This document shows positions 54,401 to 64,000 of a DNA stretch of 64,000 nt, piece after piece. Source of the stretch: Skeletonema tropicum (lineage: Eukaryota > Bacillariophyta > Thalassiosirophyceae > Thalassiosirales > Thalassiosiraceae); assembly GCA_037178625.1 (NCBI GenBank), contig CM074133.1, forward strand, positions 3,224,001-3,288,000. Reading direction: 5' to 3'. How positions within the stretch are numbered: the first letter of the stretch is position 1; each line of letters starts with the position of its first letter. The notes below the pieces were generated by a model. The model was not told where the DNA came from. It saw only the letters and a list, made by a program, of their open reading frames with translations, and made no database searches. The position numbers and the translations under genes were made by a program.

Positions 54401-55193
54401 GCGGAAAATTCGGAATCTATGAACAGGATTTATAAAAACATTGCTCGAGATGGATGCAATCATCCAGTATAAACAGTAAATCAATAAGGGGAATTCATCG
54501 TTTTTCGGTTTCAGCTTATGTATTCTACAGTCTTTGCCTTCTCTTTGTCTTGGGAAAGAAGGAGGAAATTGTATCATTCACTGTGGAGACCTCCTCCAAT
54601 TCAACATGCAACTCCTTCCATTGCGATCAGTCTCATCATCCCCACAATGAATCACTTCCTCTTCGGACACCCCCACCAGAACCCGCCAAACAATCACACA
54701 GCACAAAATCGTTACCTCCCATACTCCCCCCTAAAGCGCCATCCAACATCCTCCAACAAGCACACATCTGGAAATCTAAACAAGCCAACTATGTACCACT
54801 ACGGTGGCTCATGCAAAATACCATACACCCATCCACCTACTACTACTCACTCAACTATTCGGCAGAGAAGTTTGCGTTGCATGGCAGGGCCCACAGTCCA
54901 AGTCATCACCCACCACTCTCTAGAGAGTTGCCGCAATGAACACCTCTAAGTACTTTTGCGCAGGTGATACAACTTCGGACCGGAGTAGCCTACTATTTAT
55001 CCTATCGATAATCCTACCAAGTCACTCACGTCTTACACCACCAGCGAGCAACCACCCACCACCCACCGACCACAAAAAATGAAAAATGAACAGGCTACGG
55101 TAGCCACACGACTACAATAACAACTAAAGAGCCCCAACAACGAAAATTATCACTGGTGGTGGTGATTTGCTGATCATAGTTATTCTTATCACG
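54401..55193. other. Gene-free spacer upstream of a Sel1 gene
   Basis: Two overlapping plus-strand ORFs of 143-161 codons occur here (54454-54949), but they are His/Pro/Ser-rich, share the same bases in two frames and lack domains. I see no defensible gene. It includes the promoter of the intact gene at 55194. Confidence 0.4.
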
Positions 55194-56108
55194 ATGAGCG
55201 CAGTTGCAGAAAGTGAGAGCGGCATGATGCGTTGTGCTTCATGCGGCATTGCAGAAATTGATGACATCAAATTGAAGAATTGCACCGCTTGTTATCTCGT
55301 GCGATACTGTAGCGTTAAATGTCAAAAGGACCACAGGAAACATCATAAGCGAGACTGTAAGAAACGAGCAGCTGAATTACGAGATGAATTATTATTCAAG
55401 CAACCGGAAAGCAGCTATCTTGGAGACTGCCCAATTTGTTTGATCCCTCTGCCGATTGATAAAACAAACTCTGCCATGATGGCATGTTGCAGCAAAGTGA
55501 TATGCAATGGCTGCGCCTATGCCAACACACTAAGAGAGAATGAAGCAGCATTAGCTCCATCATGCCCATTCTGTCGGAAACCTTTGGCCAAAACAAAGGA
55601 AGAATCTGACCAACAAAGGATGAAAAGAGTAGAATTGAATGATCCAGACGCGACATGCCAAGAGGGAGTGGAACAATACGCCAAGGGAGACTACAAAAAA
55701 TCGTTTGAGTATTATGCAAAGGCTGCAGAATTGGGAGATGCCGATGCGCATTGTAGACTGGCAGTTATGTATTATGATGGACAAGGTGTTGAGAAGGATG
55801 ATGCGAAGGCAATGTATCATCTTGAAGAAGCTGCAATTGCCGGTCACCCAGAAGCTAGACACGGTCTTGGTTGTGAGGAATGGAAGAATGGCAATGTTGA
55901 GAGAGCAGCGAGACATTGGGTCATCGCTGTCAAGCAGGGGAAAGAGGAATCAATCAAAGTACTGATGAAAGCATTCAAAAGGGAATTAGTTGTCAAAGAG
56001 GACCTTACTGCTGCACTCCGTGCACACCAGGCAGCTGTAGATGCAGCAAAGAGTCCGCAGAGGGAGGCAGCCGAAGGATGCAATTGGAATAATTGGAATA
56101 GGAGATAG
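55194..56108 (+). CDS. MYND-RING-Sel1 repeat protein (intact)
   Basis: 304 aa; the first ATG of the frame is 55194 (MSAVAESESGMM), matching the start of its paralogue at 56597. MYND ligands C14, C17, C30, C33, C39, C43, a His at 47 or 51, and C55. RING-like ligands C79, C82, C98/C99, C104, C107, C124, C127. Sel1 repeats from about 155: YAKGDYKKSFEYYAKAAELG, GQGVEKDDAKAMYHLEEAA, then GNVERAARHWVIAV. Ends with AALRAHQAAVDAAKSPQRE and an Asn/Trp-rich tail. Likely cytosolic or nuclear scaffold with possible E3 ubiquitin-ligase activity, inferred from the domains. It is the best-preserved member with the canonical ligands and a useful reference for the broken copies. Confidence 0.87.
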   Translation: MSAVAESESGMMRCASCGIAEIDDIKLKNCTACYLVRYCSVKCQKDHRKHHKRDCKKRAAELRDELLFKQPESSYLGDCPICLIPLPIDKTNSAMMACCSKVICNGCAYANTLRENEAALAPSCPFCRKPLAKTKEESDQQRMKRVELNDPDATCQEGVEQYAKGDYKKSFEYYAKAAELGDADAHCRLAVMYYDGQGVEKDDAKAMYHLEEAAIAGHPEARHGLGCEEWKNGNVERAARHWVIAVKQGKEESIKVLMKAFKRELVVKEDLTAALRAHQAAVDAAKSPQREAAEGCNWNNWNRR

Positions 56109-56254
56109 TCCATCTCTGGTGGTCAACGATTAACCCTGTTTGCAATAAACATTTCACCAATTGGGCATGGTGGCTCATTACATAGCGAATGTCAGTAACG
56201 TAAATTTTGCCGTAACTCGTCGTGCAAGCTTCATTTGTTGTTTAAGTCTTTAGT

Positions 56255-56271
56255 GGGGGGGGGGGGGGGGG
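56255..56271. repeat. 17-bp poly-G run
   Basis: Uninterrupted run of 17 G downstream of the intact Sel1 gene. Same length as the poly-C run at 14065, as seen from the other strand. Confidence 0.8.
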
Positions 56272-56299
56272 AAGCAGCTCACAGAATTTGACATGACGA

Positions 56300-56372
56300 A
56301 CGAGACAAGGACAATATTGAGAGAGCAGTGAAGCATTTGACCATCGCTGCTGCAAAAGAGATAATTCAAAAA
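56300..56372 (+). pseudogene. Short relic of a Sel1 repeat
   Basis: DNIERAVKHLTIAAAKEIIQ is readable, matching the GNIERAVKHWIIAA block of the family. Only this block is left between the intact gene (55194) and the frameshifted gene (56597), which marks a former third tandem copy. Confidence 0.65.
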
Positions 56373-56596
56373 TATCACTGATAGCGTTACATAGGGGAGG
56401 ACTACTCATCAAAGAGAACAGGATGTACGCCCACAGGCACATATCAATCGATGTCGTCCATGAATCTTGCCTGATCTCTGATCTCTTGGTCCGAGCGACG
56501 CCAACGCTCGCTATCTTCGCATTTATTTGCCGCTATTAAAACAACAGCCATCGCTGCCTTGGTTGCTTTTATTATCGATTTATTGTTATCATAATA

Positions 56597-57501
56597 ATGA
56601 GCGCAGTTGAAGAAAATGAGAGCGACATGTTGTGCTGTGCTTCTTGCGGCATCACAAAAAATAATAATGATGACATCAAATTGAAGAATTGCACCGCTTG
56701 TTATCTCGTGCGATACTGCAGCATTAAATGCCAGAAAGAGCATAGGCCAAAACACAAGCGAGACTGTAAGAAAAGGGCGGCTGAATTACGTGATGAGTTG
56801 TTATTCAAACAACCAGAGAGCAGCCATGTTGGGGACTGTCCAATTTGTTTGATACCTCTGTCAATAGGTAAAACAAAATCTACCATGATGAGTTGTTGCA
56901 GCAAAGTGATATGCAATGGCTGTGATCATGCTAGTCACAAGAGAGAAGTGGAAGCATCATTGATGCCATCATGCCCATTCTGTCGAAAAGCTGTGCCAGA
57001 TACGGATGAAGAATTTGACAAACAAAGGATGAAAAGAGTTGAGGCGAATGATCCAGTTGCGATGACTTGTGAAGGATTAAAGCAACACCGCAAGGGAGAG
57101 TATAGAAAAGCTTTGAGTGGTTTACAAAGGCTGCTGAGTTGGGCGACGCCGATGCACATTATCAATTGGCAGGAATGTATGCTGAGGAAAAATGTGTTGA
57201 GAAGGATGAGGGGAAGGAAATATATCATCTTGAAGAAGCTGCTATTGCCGGTCACCCCATTGCTAGACACAACCTTGGAGGTCATGAATGGAAAAATGGC
57301 AATGCTGAGAGAGCAGTGAAACATTGGGTCATCGCCGCCACACAGGGATTTGATGAATCAACCAAAACGCTGATGCATGTATTCAAAGATGGATTCATCA
57401 GCAAAGAGGAGCTTGCAGCTGCTCTTCGTGCACACCAGGCTGCTGTGGATGCAACCAAAAGCCCTCAGAGAGAGGCAGCCGAAGCATGTCGTCGAATCTG
57501 A
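56597..57501 (+). pseudogene. MYND-RING-Sel1 gene with a single frameshift
   Basis: The start MSAVEENESDMLCCASCG and complete MYND (CTACYLVRYC, KCQKEH) and RING-like (CPIC, CCSKVIC, CPFC) parts are in frame to RKAL near 57105. There one base is missing relative to paralogues (AAAGCTTTGAG where others have AAAGCGTTTGAG). The remainder is open in the next frame to the normal end: WFTKAAELGDADAHYQLAG, EEAAIAGHPIARHNLG, AALRAHQAAVDATKSPQREAAEA. This is the only lesion. It is a very recent pseudogene, a sequencing error in a live gene, or (less likely) a frame-shifted truncated product. Confidence 0.85.
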
Positions 57502-59130
57502 ACAAAGTTGTGGAAGATACGATGAGGAAAAAGGTTTATTTGGCATCATACAAAAGATAGCGAGCGGGGGGTAGCAAAAATACATCGTACGAAGATCAAT
57601 TTAGCGCAGGTGATGGGGACTGAGCATAATGCGATAAAAACCTTACTAAGCATTTTAGCATTGTAAGTAAATCATAGTCTCCACATCATATAATCATCTG
57701 TACACGAAACAGTCTTCTATGCTTGTTGAAAGTCAGCCCATGCTTCTTCCTCTCTCGCTACTCTCCTCTGTGAAGATGATTTCGACTTCGCAAGTAGTAA
57801 GAACCTTGCGTATGGAAGTAACTGCTGTTTTTTGTTTTCGATGTCGTCGACTCGTCATGGCATCCAGCATCGCCGCCTCAGCAATCGATGGTGTCGTCGG
57901 CCATGATTATGATTGATAGCGCAAATCATTAGTTCTAGAGAGAGAGAGAGTGAAGTGAAAGTAGCAAGTGGAGGTCAAGAGCTACCATGAAGTGGCTACT
58001 TTTAGACCAATGACGGGCTCGTTTAGATCAAAAACACTTGAATTTAGCTTCTTAGACTGTCTACTTCAGCGGAATCCCCTGAATCGGGTTTCTTCTTGCG
58101 CTTTGCGCCACGCCAAGCTCCCAAGCAACATCCGGAGTGGAAATTCGTAATGACTAATTGAAATTAGTCGATACATACGACCACCGCTGCCTCTGTTGAT
58201 TACAATATCCATAGTGAGTCTTGATGGACAAATATGTCCATCTGTTAGACCCAAAAGACCAAATCTGCCATTTAGCCAAATGACAGAACTGACAGTGCCA
58301 ATAGACCAATCCACTAAAATGGATACGAAACGGATACATTTGGCCTAATTGCGATGCCTATCACTACCAATAGACCGATTGCCCCCTACTCGGAACATTT
58401 CGCCTTAACGCGATGACAAGCCCCAAGATCGGGCATCATCTATCTCCGTCAGCGTCATTCATAGGTTTTCCTCAATCCTATCACTTTTATGGAGACGTGC
58501 ATCATGCATCCGCGCAGCGTTCTCAAAAAATCAATATCTATCACACGATGGTAAATACTGCACTACTTTGATTATCACCACAGCGACTACGGTGGATAAA
58601 CTTCGCCGATAATTTAGTGAATGGTACTTTTGATACTGCGCTATGGAGCAGTGTTTTCAGCGTTATCATTGATTGAGCACGCACTGACGAATTGTGTACA
58701 ACTGATTACCAACAATGTCGTGACTGCTTCGGCAAAACATTCATGAGAATTACAATATTGGAATGAATATGCACATGCAGCAATGAACTCAATCATTTCC
58801 GCCGTATATGAGCAATTGGCAGCGGGTGTTAGGCTTGGCGGTTGTAATGAAGTGGGATGATAAGAATCTATTATCATGTAAGAATGTGAAACATACAATC
58901 AGCACAGATACACTACAGATACAGCATCATCATGGCACATTACGGATGCCAAGAATTTCATTATGCAACAAACAAACATATAGTGGATGCATCGCTCGAT
59001 GGTATTAGTCAATAAGGATGATCGCCTTTATTGGTATTGGATCTACATGAGGATAATCGTCCCATTACATGTTATAGCTATAACGCTAAATGGAATACAA
59101 CAAATTACCCAGAATTCGTGCTCATATGGT
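57502..59130. other. Gene-free region
   Basis: 1.6 kb with no convincing ORF or RNA. An agagagag run lies near 57937. Several AATAGACC-type short repeats (CCAATAGACCAATCC and CCAATAGACCGATT) lie in 58290-58380. The right part grades into the repeat at 59131. Confidence 0.45.
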
Positions 59131-59610
59131 TCGTGGCATCACTTTTATCGTTGCATTTCATCTGAGCAGTACTGAGATACTTCTATACTATCATCATGAT
59201 GTATGATGGGCCACTAAATGCGGCTCCTTGCCATACTGACAGCGTTAGACACAGAATGGCGACCAATGTAGTGCTTGAAGCAAGCCCAAACTCGACCACA
59301 CCGGGGCCAACAAGGTTGCAACATCACTTCTATCAATAAAATGCGCATGAGCAGTAGCATTATGCTTCTATACAATCACCACCAAGTGCAATGGGGCACT
59401 AAACACGTTTTATTGCCATACCAACAGCGTTAGATACGAAATGGTGGTTGTATGCTGCTGATGCTTGCCAGTCCAAATTGAACCGCACTGGTGCGGCTAA
59501 AAGCTTCGTGGCACCCAGTTCCATCAACACAGTTCGTCGGAGCAGTGGCAATGTGCTTACATACTATCAATACCAAGTAGAATGGTCCACCCAACACGGC
59601 TAACTAAAAT
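59131..59610. repeat. Degenerate tandem repeat, period 185-190 bp
   Basis: Three diverged copies. Equivalent points: CATCAC at 59137 and 59322, CACCCAG at 59512; GGGCCACTAAATGCGGC, GGGGCACTAAACACG and TGGTCCACCCAACACGG end the units; CCATAC-GACAGCGTTAGA recurs between them. It lies just downstream (3') of the HTH-Tudor gene and may belong to the same mobile element. Confidence 0.7.
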
Positions 59611-59644
59611 GCATGATTAATAACCATCTCTATTTCTCCTCCTC

Positions 59645-61315
59645 CTAAGCATCATTTGGAGGCCGGAATTGACCACCCACCACCTCAACTTTATCAAGAC
59701 GCTCCATGAGACTTCCAAAGTCTTGCTTGCAACATGCTATGATGGTGACTCTATATCCGTCAATGACGTATGAATATGTTGTGCAGTAATTGTAACCACT
59801 CCTCCAATCATTCTTGGTATCAAGATGCATAGCAAGTCGATCATTATCTGTCACTCGTCTTGCTATGAATCCGACATACTCCCAGTTCAGCGTGATATTA
59901 TTATCATTCCCCAGATAATCTCTAACAAAGTAATCACGAACCAAGTCACGCCGCCTTACATCTGGAAATGCATCTGGGTACACCTGCTCCGTTAAACGAT
60001 CCATACCTGTCAAGACAGAGGTCAATTCCTCCTTGACCTCGTCGGTCATAAATCGAAGTATCTCCGTTGTTTTCTTCAAAAAGGGGACACGCAATGGATT
60101 CCTGCTACCATCCAAAACAACATTACCATCAGCATCTGAATATTGGTCACAGCTACCTTGAGCTTGATTGAACAACAAGTCATAACGATAGACGTTACTG
60201 CCAACATCACGGCCAGCATCGGCGCTCAAGTATCCCTTACATCGTTCGTCACACACCAAAAAGTGAAGGAATGCTTGCTTTACGGCATCGCTCGTCATTG
60301 AGACCATACCAGCCTCGGTTGTACCACTTCTAAAGACAAAGACTCCATCATCCCTTCTACCCATGCCAAATCTTGCCATGTCCTCTGAGACATCAATCAC
60401 ATCAACACCATTCATACGAATCGTAGTATCAGAATCTGCCTTGGTCGATACAAATCCAGAACCGTGGGAAAGTCGATCCAATCCCTTATGGACTATGATC
60501 AAATCGTTGTCATGCGGTGTGACAGAAATTGCCACATTTATCACTGCAACTGCAAAGTATAGCCCATCCGTCACGCCTCGGTTGGCATCCTTTACTGATG
60601 CTGGCTGATGATTTCTCAAGGGATGACCAGCCTTTTGACCTACACCTAAATCAGAATTTGGATCCCTACCGTTGCAGAATCTACTGCAATCGCGTAAATG
60701 ATAGACGAGATACTGTCTGTTCGCACTGTTGGAGAATGAATTGGAATAACTGAGGGCAAGGTACAAGTTCATCGCAAGTTCAAGCTCGCCAATATCCATT
60801 TCTTCGCAGTCACCATCATCGTATCTGACAGACCACCATTCCTCGTGCTCATCGTATGAGATTACGTAACCACAGAAAATTTTATCTGATAATACGAAGT
60901 ACTTTGCAACTTTGCGACCAATATAACTTTCTGGCAAGGGAAGAAGCGGCTTTACTCGGTTGTAGTATTGGTTGTCTGCCTGTCTTCGCTTCAACTTGAA
61001 ATCTTTCTTCAACTTTTGAATCTTGAATGATTTGTCCTTGAACATCGTTTCTTTTACGAATGCATGTAAGTCATCATCAGGAATGAGCACCCGATGATTT
61101 GGTTTGGCTTCTCCATTGGTTGGAAGCGGCCTCCTTTTACTGTCTCGACGGCAATAAGGATAAAGAGTACCATGTGGAATGCCATTATTCTTGCAATATT
61201 GACGTAAACTTATTCCAGTCTGAAGATCCCATTCTTCCACAAGACGTATCAGTTTTTGTTGTTCCACCTTGGAACTCCGATCGGTTCGCCTTCTTCTCTT
61301 TGAAGCTTTGCCCAT
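59645..61315 (-). CDS. HTH and Tudor-like 556-aa protein, probably transposon-borne
   Basis: ATG at 61315. N-terminal basic patch (SKRRRRTDR), then a helix-turn-helix near 14-57 (QQKLIRLVEEWD, ISLRQYCKNNGIPHGTLYPYC) of the kind found at the start of diatom transposon proteins. A Tudor/SH3-like module covers 131-180 (YIGRKVAKYF, FCGYVISYDEHEEWWSVRYD, DGDCEEMDIGELE). The remaining 370 residues form a domain I do not recognise (GLDRLSHGSGFVSTKAD, HFLVCDERCKGYLSADAG, WEYVGFIARRVTDNDRLAMH). The upstream minus-strand integrase-type/protease gene ends 297 bp before this start; their shared orientation suggests two genes of one mobile element. There is no DDE or kinase signature, so the core function is unknown. 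Confidence 0.8.
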   Translation of the reverse strand: MGKASKRRRRTDRSSKVEQQKLIRLVEEWDLQTGISLRQYCKNNGIPHGTLYPYCRRDSKRRPLPTNGEAKPNHRVLIPDDDLHAFVKETMFKDKSFKIQKLKKDFKLKRRQADNQYYNRVKPLLPLPESYIGRKVAKYFVLSDKIFCGYVISYDEHEEWWSVRYDDGDCEEMDIGELELAMNLYLALSYSNSFSNSANRQYLVYHLRDCSRFCNGRDPNSDLGVGQKAGHPLRNHQPASVKDANRGVTDGLYFAVAVINVAISVTPHDNDLIIVHKGLDRLSHGSGFVSTKADSDTTIRMNGVDVIDVSEDMARFGMGRRDDGVFVFRSGTTEAGMVSMTSDAVKQAFLHFLVCDERCKGYLSADAGRDVGSNVYRYDLLFNQAQGSCDQYSDADGNVVLDGSRNPLRVPFLKKTTEILRFMTDEVKEELTSVLTGMDRLTEQVYPDAFPDVRRRDLVRDYFVRDYLGNDNNITLNWEYVGFIARRVTDNDRLAMHLDTKNDWRSGYNYCTTYSYVIDGYRVTIIACCKQDFGSLMERLDKVEVVGGQFRPPNDA

Positions 61316-61612
61316 TGCTTTTGTTTATTCTATCTAGTAAGAACATTTCACAACAGCTCAACAGAGCACTCAGCTCTCTTAGTCTTGTTTCTTTCCCGAA
61401 AAAAAGAAGCCATTTAAAATTTAAATTTTTTGGCAGAGCAAGTTGTCAGACTACTAATCATGTAACACCCACAGTACTACGCCCTGCAAACACTCTCTTT
61501 CAGTCTTGTTTCTCGGTGCACGGCAAACCCACTAGTATGCGCTGCAAACATTATTACTGTAGCATCCCACACAAACTCACAGTACTATGCGTTGCAACTT
61601 GACTACTTCTGA

Positions 61613-64000
61613 TTACCCAATAAGATGGTGGTCAATAGCACAATTATCCATGATTGAAAGTGCAATTCGCTCCCTGCACTTGTTAATTGAGGCCTCATCA
61701 TAATCGAAAATTGGAGCACAATCTATTGCAATGAAGTCAGCAAATAAGCAAACAAACACCCCACAGTCCCATACATTTTTGTTATTGTACGCCTGTTGAT
61801 GCGGTGTGTCTTCTGTGCAAAGCACAAGACGCCATTCCGATATGTCCATGTCTGATCTGAATTGTCTTCTGTAATCATCCTGCAAGTACTCAAGAATTCC
61901 CTCCAAGTATTTCGTTCCGTTCCACTTCAAAGAATCATAATACTGGATTCTTTTCTCGTCCATAAATGCTACAACGAGCGCCCAATGCGAGTTATTGATA
62001 TTGATTGGAAAGAAGATACGTTCGAGTTTAAAGATATTCTTCCCCGGCGCATGCTTGTGCCATCTCTTGACATTTGAGTACTTGTACTTGCCTTTCTCAT
62101 TGGCATTGCCATTCTTCTCATCGAACAAATTTTGCACGAAGAACGAATTGAAGAAGTGGGATCTCCTGTGGTTGGTATTGCCATCATGCATGTTTTTGTC
62201 CCTACTTGCAAGACAAACTTTGAGGAAATAATTCACAATCTCATCATTAATCCACACCTTTGGCTCCAGTGTCTGCATTGATTCTCTGTGCACTTTATCA
62301 CGGTCACTGCTTGCAAGTAAATAAATAAATACAAAGTTAATCCATCATATAGATGTCCTGGCCCATAGATTGCGGTATCAACCAAATTTTGCTGTAAAGG
62401 AGTCAAGTCATTCTTTAGCATGTTGGCAGCCATCACAGATGCTCTTCTAAGCCTACGCATTGCCACTTCGTTCGAAAATGCCTCCTCCTTGTCTTTGTCC
62501 TTGTCTTCATCCATATTCAATTCCTTTGCAGTGTCCGTCAGTGCACAACCATCAACTGCACCATCCTCTGCTCGAGGATTCAAAATATCCACGGGCATAC
62601 CCTCTGGCGCATTCCTATTCACATTTGCATTCAATATCGTACGAAATGAAGAAGCGCTCTTCTGGATCACGTCACGAATAGACCCAATCCTTGATTGAAT
62701 AATTTCATAATCGTTGATCTCTCTAAATCCACTCTGCTCGCAATCAACCAATTCTCCATTGACAACATGTTTGACGATTTGAGCTGGATGGGAAGACTCC
62801 AGGATATCCATATTATCCATGACCAAGGTGAACTCTTCAGCATCATAACTAGATGGTTTGAGTTCAATTACTGTTGCCACCCTAAGTGCACTTGGAGTGC
62901 CAGCCACAGCGATGGGGTGATAATATTTCAGGACGCAACCTGCCCGGAGTTCTTGGTAGGGGTATGGCTCGCCCCAGCTGTCACACTTGGCTGCAGTGTG
63001 TTGTGTCTCTTTCACTGCTTCTTTCTCTTTACTGCTTTGCTTCGCTGCTAGATTCACCACTTCGCCGACTGCTGACTTGTTGTCCAGAACCTGCTTAGCA
63101 GCAGGCTTCTTCTCATTGTCTGGAGTCGGTGCGTGAGTGTCAGCAAAAACTTTGTCTTCGTATTCGCCAGGATTACCGCCACGCACTTCAATCATTGTCT
63201 CCTCCTCCAAAGTGCACTTCTTTCGTCTGCGCTTTGCAGATTGTATCTTCTCCTTTGTATTTGATGATGCGCAACTATAGTTGCCATCGCTACAGCTGTA
63301 GATGTCAACATCAACCGTCGTAGTCTCCTCTTGACTGCGCTTCTTTTGACCAGCACACGGTCCCTGCCGTGAGTCAGATGTAGGCTGACATAACTCCACA
63401 TCCAGAGCGTTAACGAACGAAGCAGAAGAATGTGGGTTGTTGGGCACATCTGCGGCCGCAGGCTTGCAATTTGTACATTTCTCATTTCTGCCTCTTCCAC
63501 CATGGCATTTTGAGGTGCAATAGTTTCCAACCTGCTTGCACTTACATCGACTACTTTTGGCACAATCACTTTTACACTTACAAGTCGTAGCTCCTCCACT
63601 TTTGTTATACAGTGCACTTGCCGTGGCAATAGTTAGAGCACTCCTGAATCCGTTCCTGTCGATATCAATTCCAGCAATATCCGCATTCCAATTTGGCATA
63701 AAGTCAAGATTCTCTCTTGGATACCAGCCCTTCAAATGTCCGTCTCGAGAAGCAACTTGGTAACTCCTTATACCGCTGTTGCTCTTTGGTTGCTTGCACT
63801 TTGTTATCATTACAGGGAGATTTGGGTGATCTGTGGCAGCCCTCGTGTTGCCTTCCACTTGGATTGTGCACACATCTCCTACTCGGAGTTCCTCAACATA
63901 TGTACTACATCTGCGTTTCTTGTTGACAGCAATAGCTTGCTTTCTTTGTGCTGCAGCAACTGCTGCCCTGATTACACCTCTCTCGGGCGTGTCACTTTCG
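61613..64000 (-). CDS. Integrase-type C-terminus + CXC-like + Ulp1/C48 protease, 5' end cut by window
   Basis: The frame is open to the window edge, so the true start lies beyond 64000; the GTG at 63873 is not a start. The visible part opens with a basic helix and VEELRVGDVCTIQV, the small beta-barrel that follows the catalytic core in Ginger/KRBA2-like integrases, then GHLKGWYPRENLDFMP. A Cys-rich stretch CKCKSDCAKSSRCKCKQVG through KCTNC follows, as those proteins carry. The middle is disordered (KRRRKKCTLEEET) with an AIYGPGHLYDG block. The last 225 residues are a C48 cysteine protease: WINDEIVNYFLK, NNSHWALVV (His), YYDS (Asp), TPHQQAYNN (Gln), WDCGVF (Cys). The two parts are in different frames; a 26-bp GT-AG gap (62332-62307) joins them in phase, otherwise a frameshift must be assumed. 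The role is probably in element mobility, with SUMO-protease-like activity. The catalytic integrase core itself is outside the window. Confidence 0.75.

Noticed and set aside
54454..54949. Overlapping plus-strand ORFs of 161 and 143 codons
   Set aside because: Both use the same bases in different frames and are His/Pro/Ser-rich without domains.
55167..55193. Start of the intact Sel1 gene at 55167
   Set aside because: That codon is TTG; the ATG at 55194 matches the start of its paralogue at 56597.
62233..63873. Start of the integrase-type protein at 63873
   Set aside because: The codon is GTG and the same frame stays open with coding character to the window edge, so the gene begins outside the window.

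Overview
The window is nuclear DNA of a eukaryote, most likely a diatom and probably a centric one. Genes carry short GT-AG introns of about 84-98 bp, spacers are long, and there is no operon structure. Several families seen here are typical of diatom genomes: MYND/RING/Sel1 proteins, a BspA-type leucine-rich-repeat protein, and a short protein of a diatom-only family. The species assignment is inference from family recognition only.

Layout. 0-14 kb: a Sel1 relic, an aldo/keto reductase with one intron, a giant (about 2419 aa) ankyrin/IQ/UvrD-helicase protein of TRANK1-like design, an intact MYND-RING-Sel1 protein, and an unrecognised 412-aa protein that may derive from a transposon. 14-23 kb: repeat-rich spacer, a kynurenine/glutamine-type aminotransferase with one intron, a dead Sel1 gene, and a fold-back structure around a diatom-family ORF. 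23-33 kb: a duplicated LRR locus (one full gene, one stub), a Sel1 gene split by a 1495-bp TIR transposon with a 4-bp target duplication, a 925-bp TIR element holding a 28-bp perfect palindrome, and another dead Sel1 gene. 33-38 kb: a complete P5A-type ATPase. 38-48.5 kb: four identical tRNA-Ala(AGC) genes. Three of them lie in a tandem array of about 4.03-kb units, and the two full units also carry a decayed non-LTR-like retroelement (endonuclease-like, J-domain-like, reverse transcriptase and C-terminal zinc-knuckle pieces). 48.5-57.5 kb: the densest part of the Sel1 cluster (intact, MYND-less, frameshifted and relic copies), plus a 1731-bp element with 92-bp terminal inverted repeats and two convergent ORFs. 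57.5-64 kb: degenerate repeats, then two minus-strand genes: an HTH+Tudor-like 556-aa protein and a 5'-truncated protein joining an integrase-type C-terminal region, a CXC-like cysteine-rich segment and a C48/Ulp1-type protease.

How it fits together. Housekeeping genes (aldo/keto reductase, aminotransferase, P5A ATPase, tRNA-Ala) sit among fast-changing sequence. About twelve loci of one MYND-RING-Sel1 family occur in 64 kb. Only two keep the complete three-domain frame; the rest are frameshifted, truncated, transposon-split, or have lost a domain. This is a birth-and-death cluster. At least four different mobile-element types lie within or beside it.
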